Assembly: GCA_037443205.1 (NCBI GenBank)
Contig: JBBIOU010000011.1
Coordinates: 1-64,000 of the forward strand
DNA: 64,000 nt
Reading direction: 5' to 3'
DNA from: JBBIOU01 sp037443205
GTDB taxonomy: Bacteria > Bacteroidota > Bacteroidia > Flavobacteriales_D > UBA2798
This document shows positions 63,364 through 64,000 of the stretch, piece by piece (position 1 is the first letter of the stretch; the number at the start of each line of letters is the position of its first letter). A program made the translations under genes and the position numbers. The notes beneath the pieces are model-generated. The model was not told the origin of the DNA, made no database searches, and saw only the letters and a list, made by a program, of their open reading frames with translations.

Positions 63364-63396
63364 TTCGGAATTATTATCAATTAAAGCGTATCTTTG
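63364..63396 (+). promoter_or_regulatory. Promoter of the DEAD-box helicase gene
   Basis: TATCTTTG (63389-63396) is a perfect TAnnTTTG -7 box; TTCG (63364-63367), 21 bases upstream, is one mismatch from the TTTG -33 box. ATG 63415 lies 18 bases after. Confidence 0.55.
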
Positions 63397-63414
63397 CAAC
63401 TTATTTTATAATAT

Positions 63415-64000
63415 ATGACAACATTTAATGAACTTGGACTACGTGAAGATATATTGAAAGCAATCAGTTTACTTGGTTTTAATCATCCCACACCCATACA
63501 GCAGCAGGCCATACCTATGCTGTTAAACGAAAACACCGATTTAGTAGGTTTAGCCCAAACAGGAACCGGAAAAACAGCAGCATTTGGTTTACCGCTTATT
63601 TCTAAAATAGATTTTACCCAAACCTATACACAGGCTTTGGTTATCTGTCCTACACGCGAATTGTGTCTTCAAATTACCAAAGATTTGCAAAATTATGCTT
63701 CGCAGATAAAAAATGTAAATATTGTAGCTGTTTACGGAGGAGCGAGCATTGAAAATCAAAGCCGTCAGTTAAAGCGCGGAGCACAGATTATTGTTGCAAC
63801 TCCGGGAAGACTGATTGATATGATAGAGCGCAACATGGTTAACATTAGCAAAATTAATATAGTGGTATTAGATGAGGCTGACGAAATGTTAAACATGGGT
63901 TTTAAGGAAGCAATTGATGATATTTTGAAAAACGTACCCAAAGACCGGAATACCTGGTTATTTTCGGCTACCATGCCCCACGAAGTTGCGCGCATTGCAC
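63415..64000 (+). CDS. DEAD-box RNA helicase, 3'-truncated by the window end
   Basis: First 195 codons, open to the end of the window. Q motif FNHPTPIQQQAIPMLL, Walker A AQTGTGKTAAFGLP, motif Ia PTRELCLQI, motif Ib ATPGRLIDMI, motif II VVLDEADEMLNMGF and motif III FSATMP are all seen. DeaD/CsdA-type helicases unwind structured RNA in ribosome assembly and mRNA decay, often cold-induced. The C-terminal helicase domain and any RNA-binding tail are beyond the window. Confidence 0.96.
   Translation, partial: MTTFNELGLREDILKAISLLGFNHPTPIQQQAIPMLLNENTDLVGLAQTGTGKTAAFGLPLISKIDFTQTYTQALVICPTRELCLQITKDLQNYASQIKNVNIVAVYGGASIENQSRQLKRGAQIIVATPGRLIDMIERNMVNISKINIVVLDEADEMLNMGFKEAIDDILKNVPKDRNTWLFSATMPHEVARIA

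Overview
The window is A+T-rich chromosomal DNA from a member of the phylum Bacteroidota. The signs are type IX secretion system (T9SS) genes (a PorT barrel, two PorP/SprF proteins, a PorE-like TPR/propeller/OmpA protein), cargo ending in T9SS type A and type B (CHU_C, 'gliding motility-associated') sorting domains, lineage families such as DUF4292, DUF3098, DUF983 and PafA phosphatase, and many promoters with the Bacteroidetes -7 box TAnnTTTG only a few bases before the ATG. The gene set would suit Sphingobacteriia/Chitinophagia or an uncultured relative; I cannot name the genus. Every assignment comes from reading sequence and remembered family signatures. No search was run.

Layout. 1-3.0 kb: end of an ALDH8-like aldehyde dehydrogenase facing a three-gene minus-strand unit (FKBP lipoprotein, 2Fe-2S ferredoxin, two-domain VOC protein). 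3.1-6.9 kb: glutamate dehydrogenase and RecQ around a shared terminator. 7.1-13.0 kb: a large secreted amidase, a sensor-less hybrid histidine kinase with HPt, and a LytTR regulator broken by a one-base shift in a T8 tract. 13.1-20.1 kb: orphan PstS lipoprotein, MerR regulator, panB, and a tightly packed envelope operon (nucleotidyltransferase, TPR lipoprotein, DUF4292 lipoprotein, EnvC-like factor). 20.2-25.6 kb: tRNA-Leu(CAA), dCMP deaminase, S41 protease, an ArsR-led rhodanese/thioredoxin operon and two small unknown genes. 25.6-32.4 kb: thiL, truB, uppP, DUF3098 and ftsX, divergent from leuS.

32.5-43.9 kb is the most distinctive region: two giant paralogous surface proteins (IgGFc-binding-like head, repeated ~85-residue modules, three PKD domains, CHU_C tail), each followed by its own PorP/SprF protein, then a PorE-like periplasmic anchor. 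It reads as a self-contained surface-adhesin export and anchoring unit. 44-53.3 kb holds an arginase-family enzyme, a Pr6Pr membrane protein in a repeat-rich spacer, MurQ, a pseudouridine synthase, a FAD oxidoreductase, PorT, UbiE/MenG, a YdcF-like protein, a CysH-type reductase and an SDR epimerase. 53.3-60.2 kb has a third CHU_C protein, a type A sorted BNR-repeat protein, a lipoprotein and a PafA-type phosphatase. The end has a methyltransferase, aroA, aroB and the start of a DEAD-box RNA helicase.

Two families of dispersed intergenic repeats occur (121 bp and 42 bp), each with copies in inverted orientation tens of kilobases apart. Two apparent single-base frameshifts (about 13-15 and 7233-7240) may be assembly errors or real lesions. 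No transposase, integrase, prophage, CRISPR array or rRNA gene was seen.
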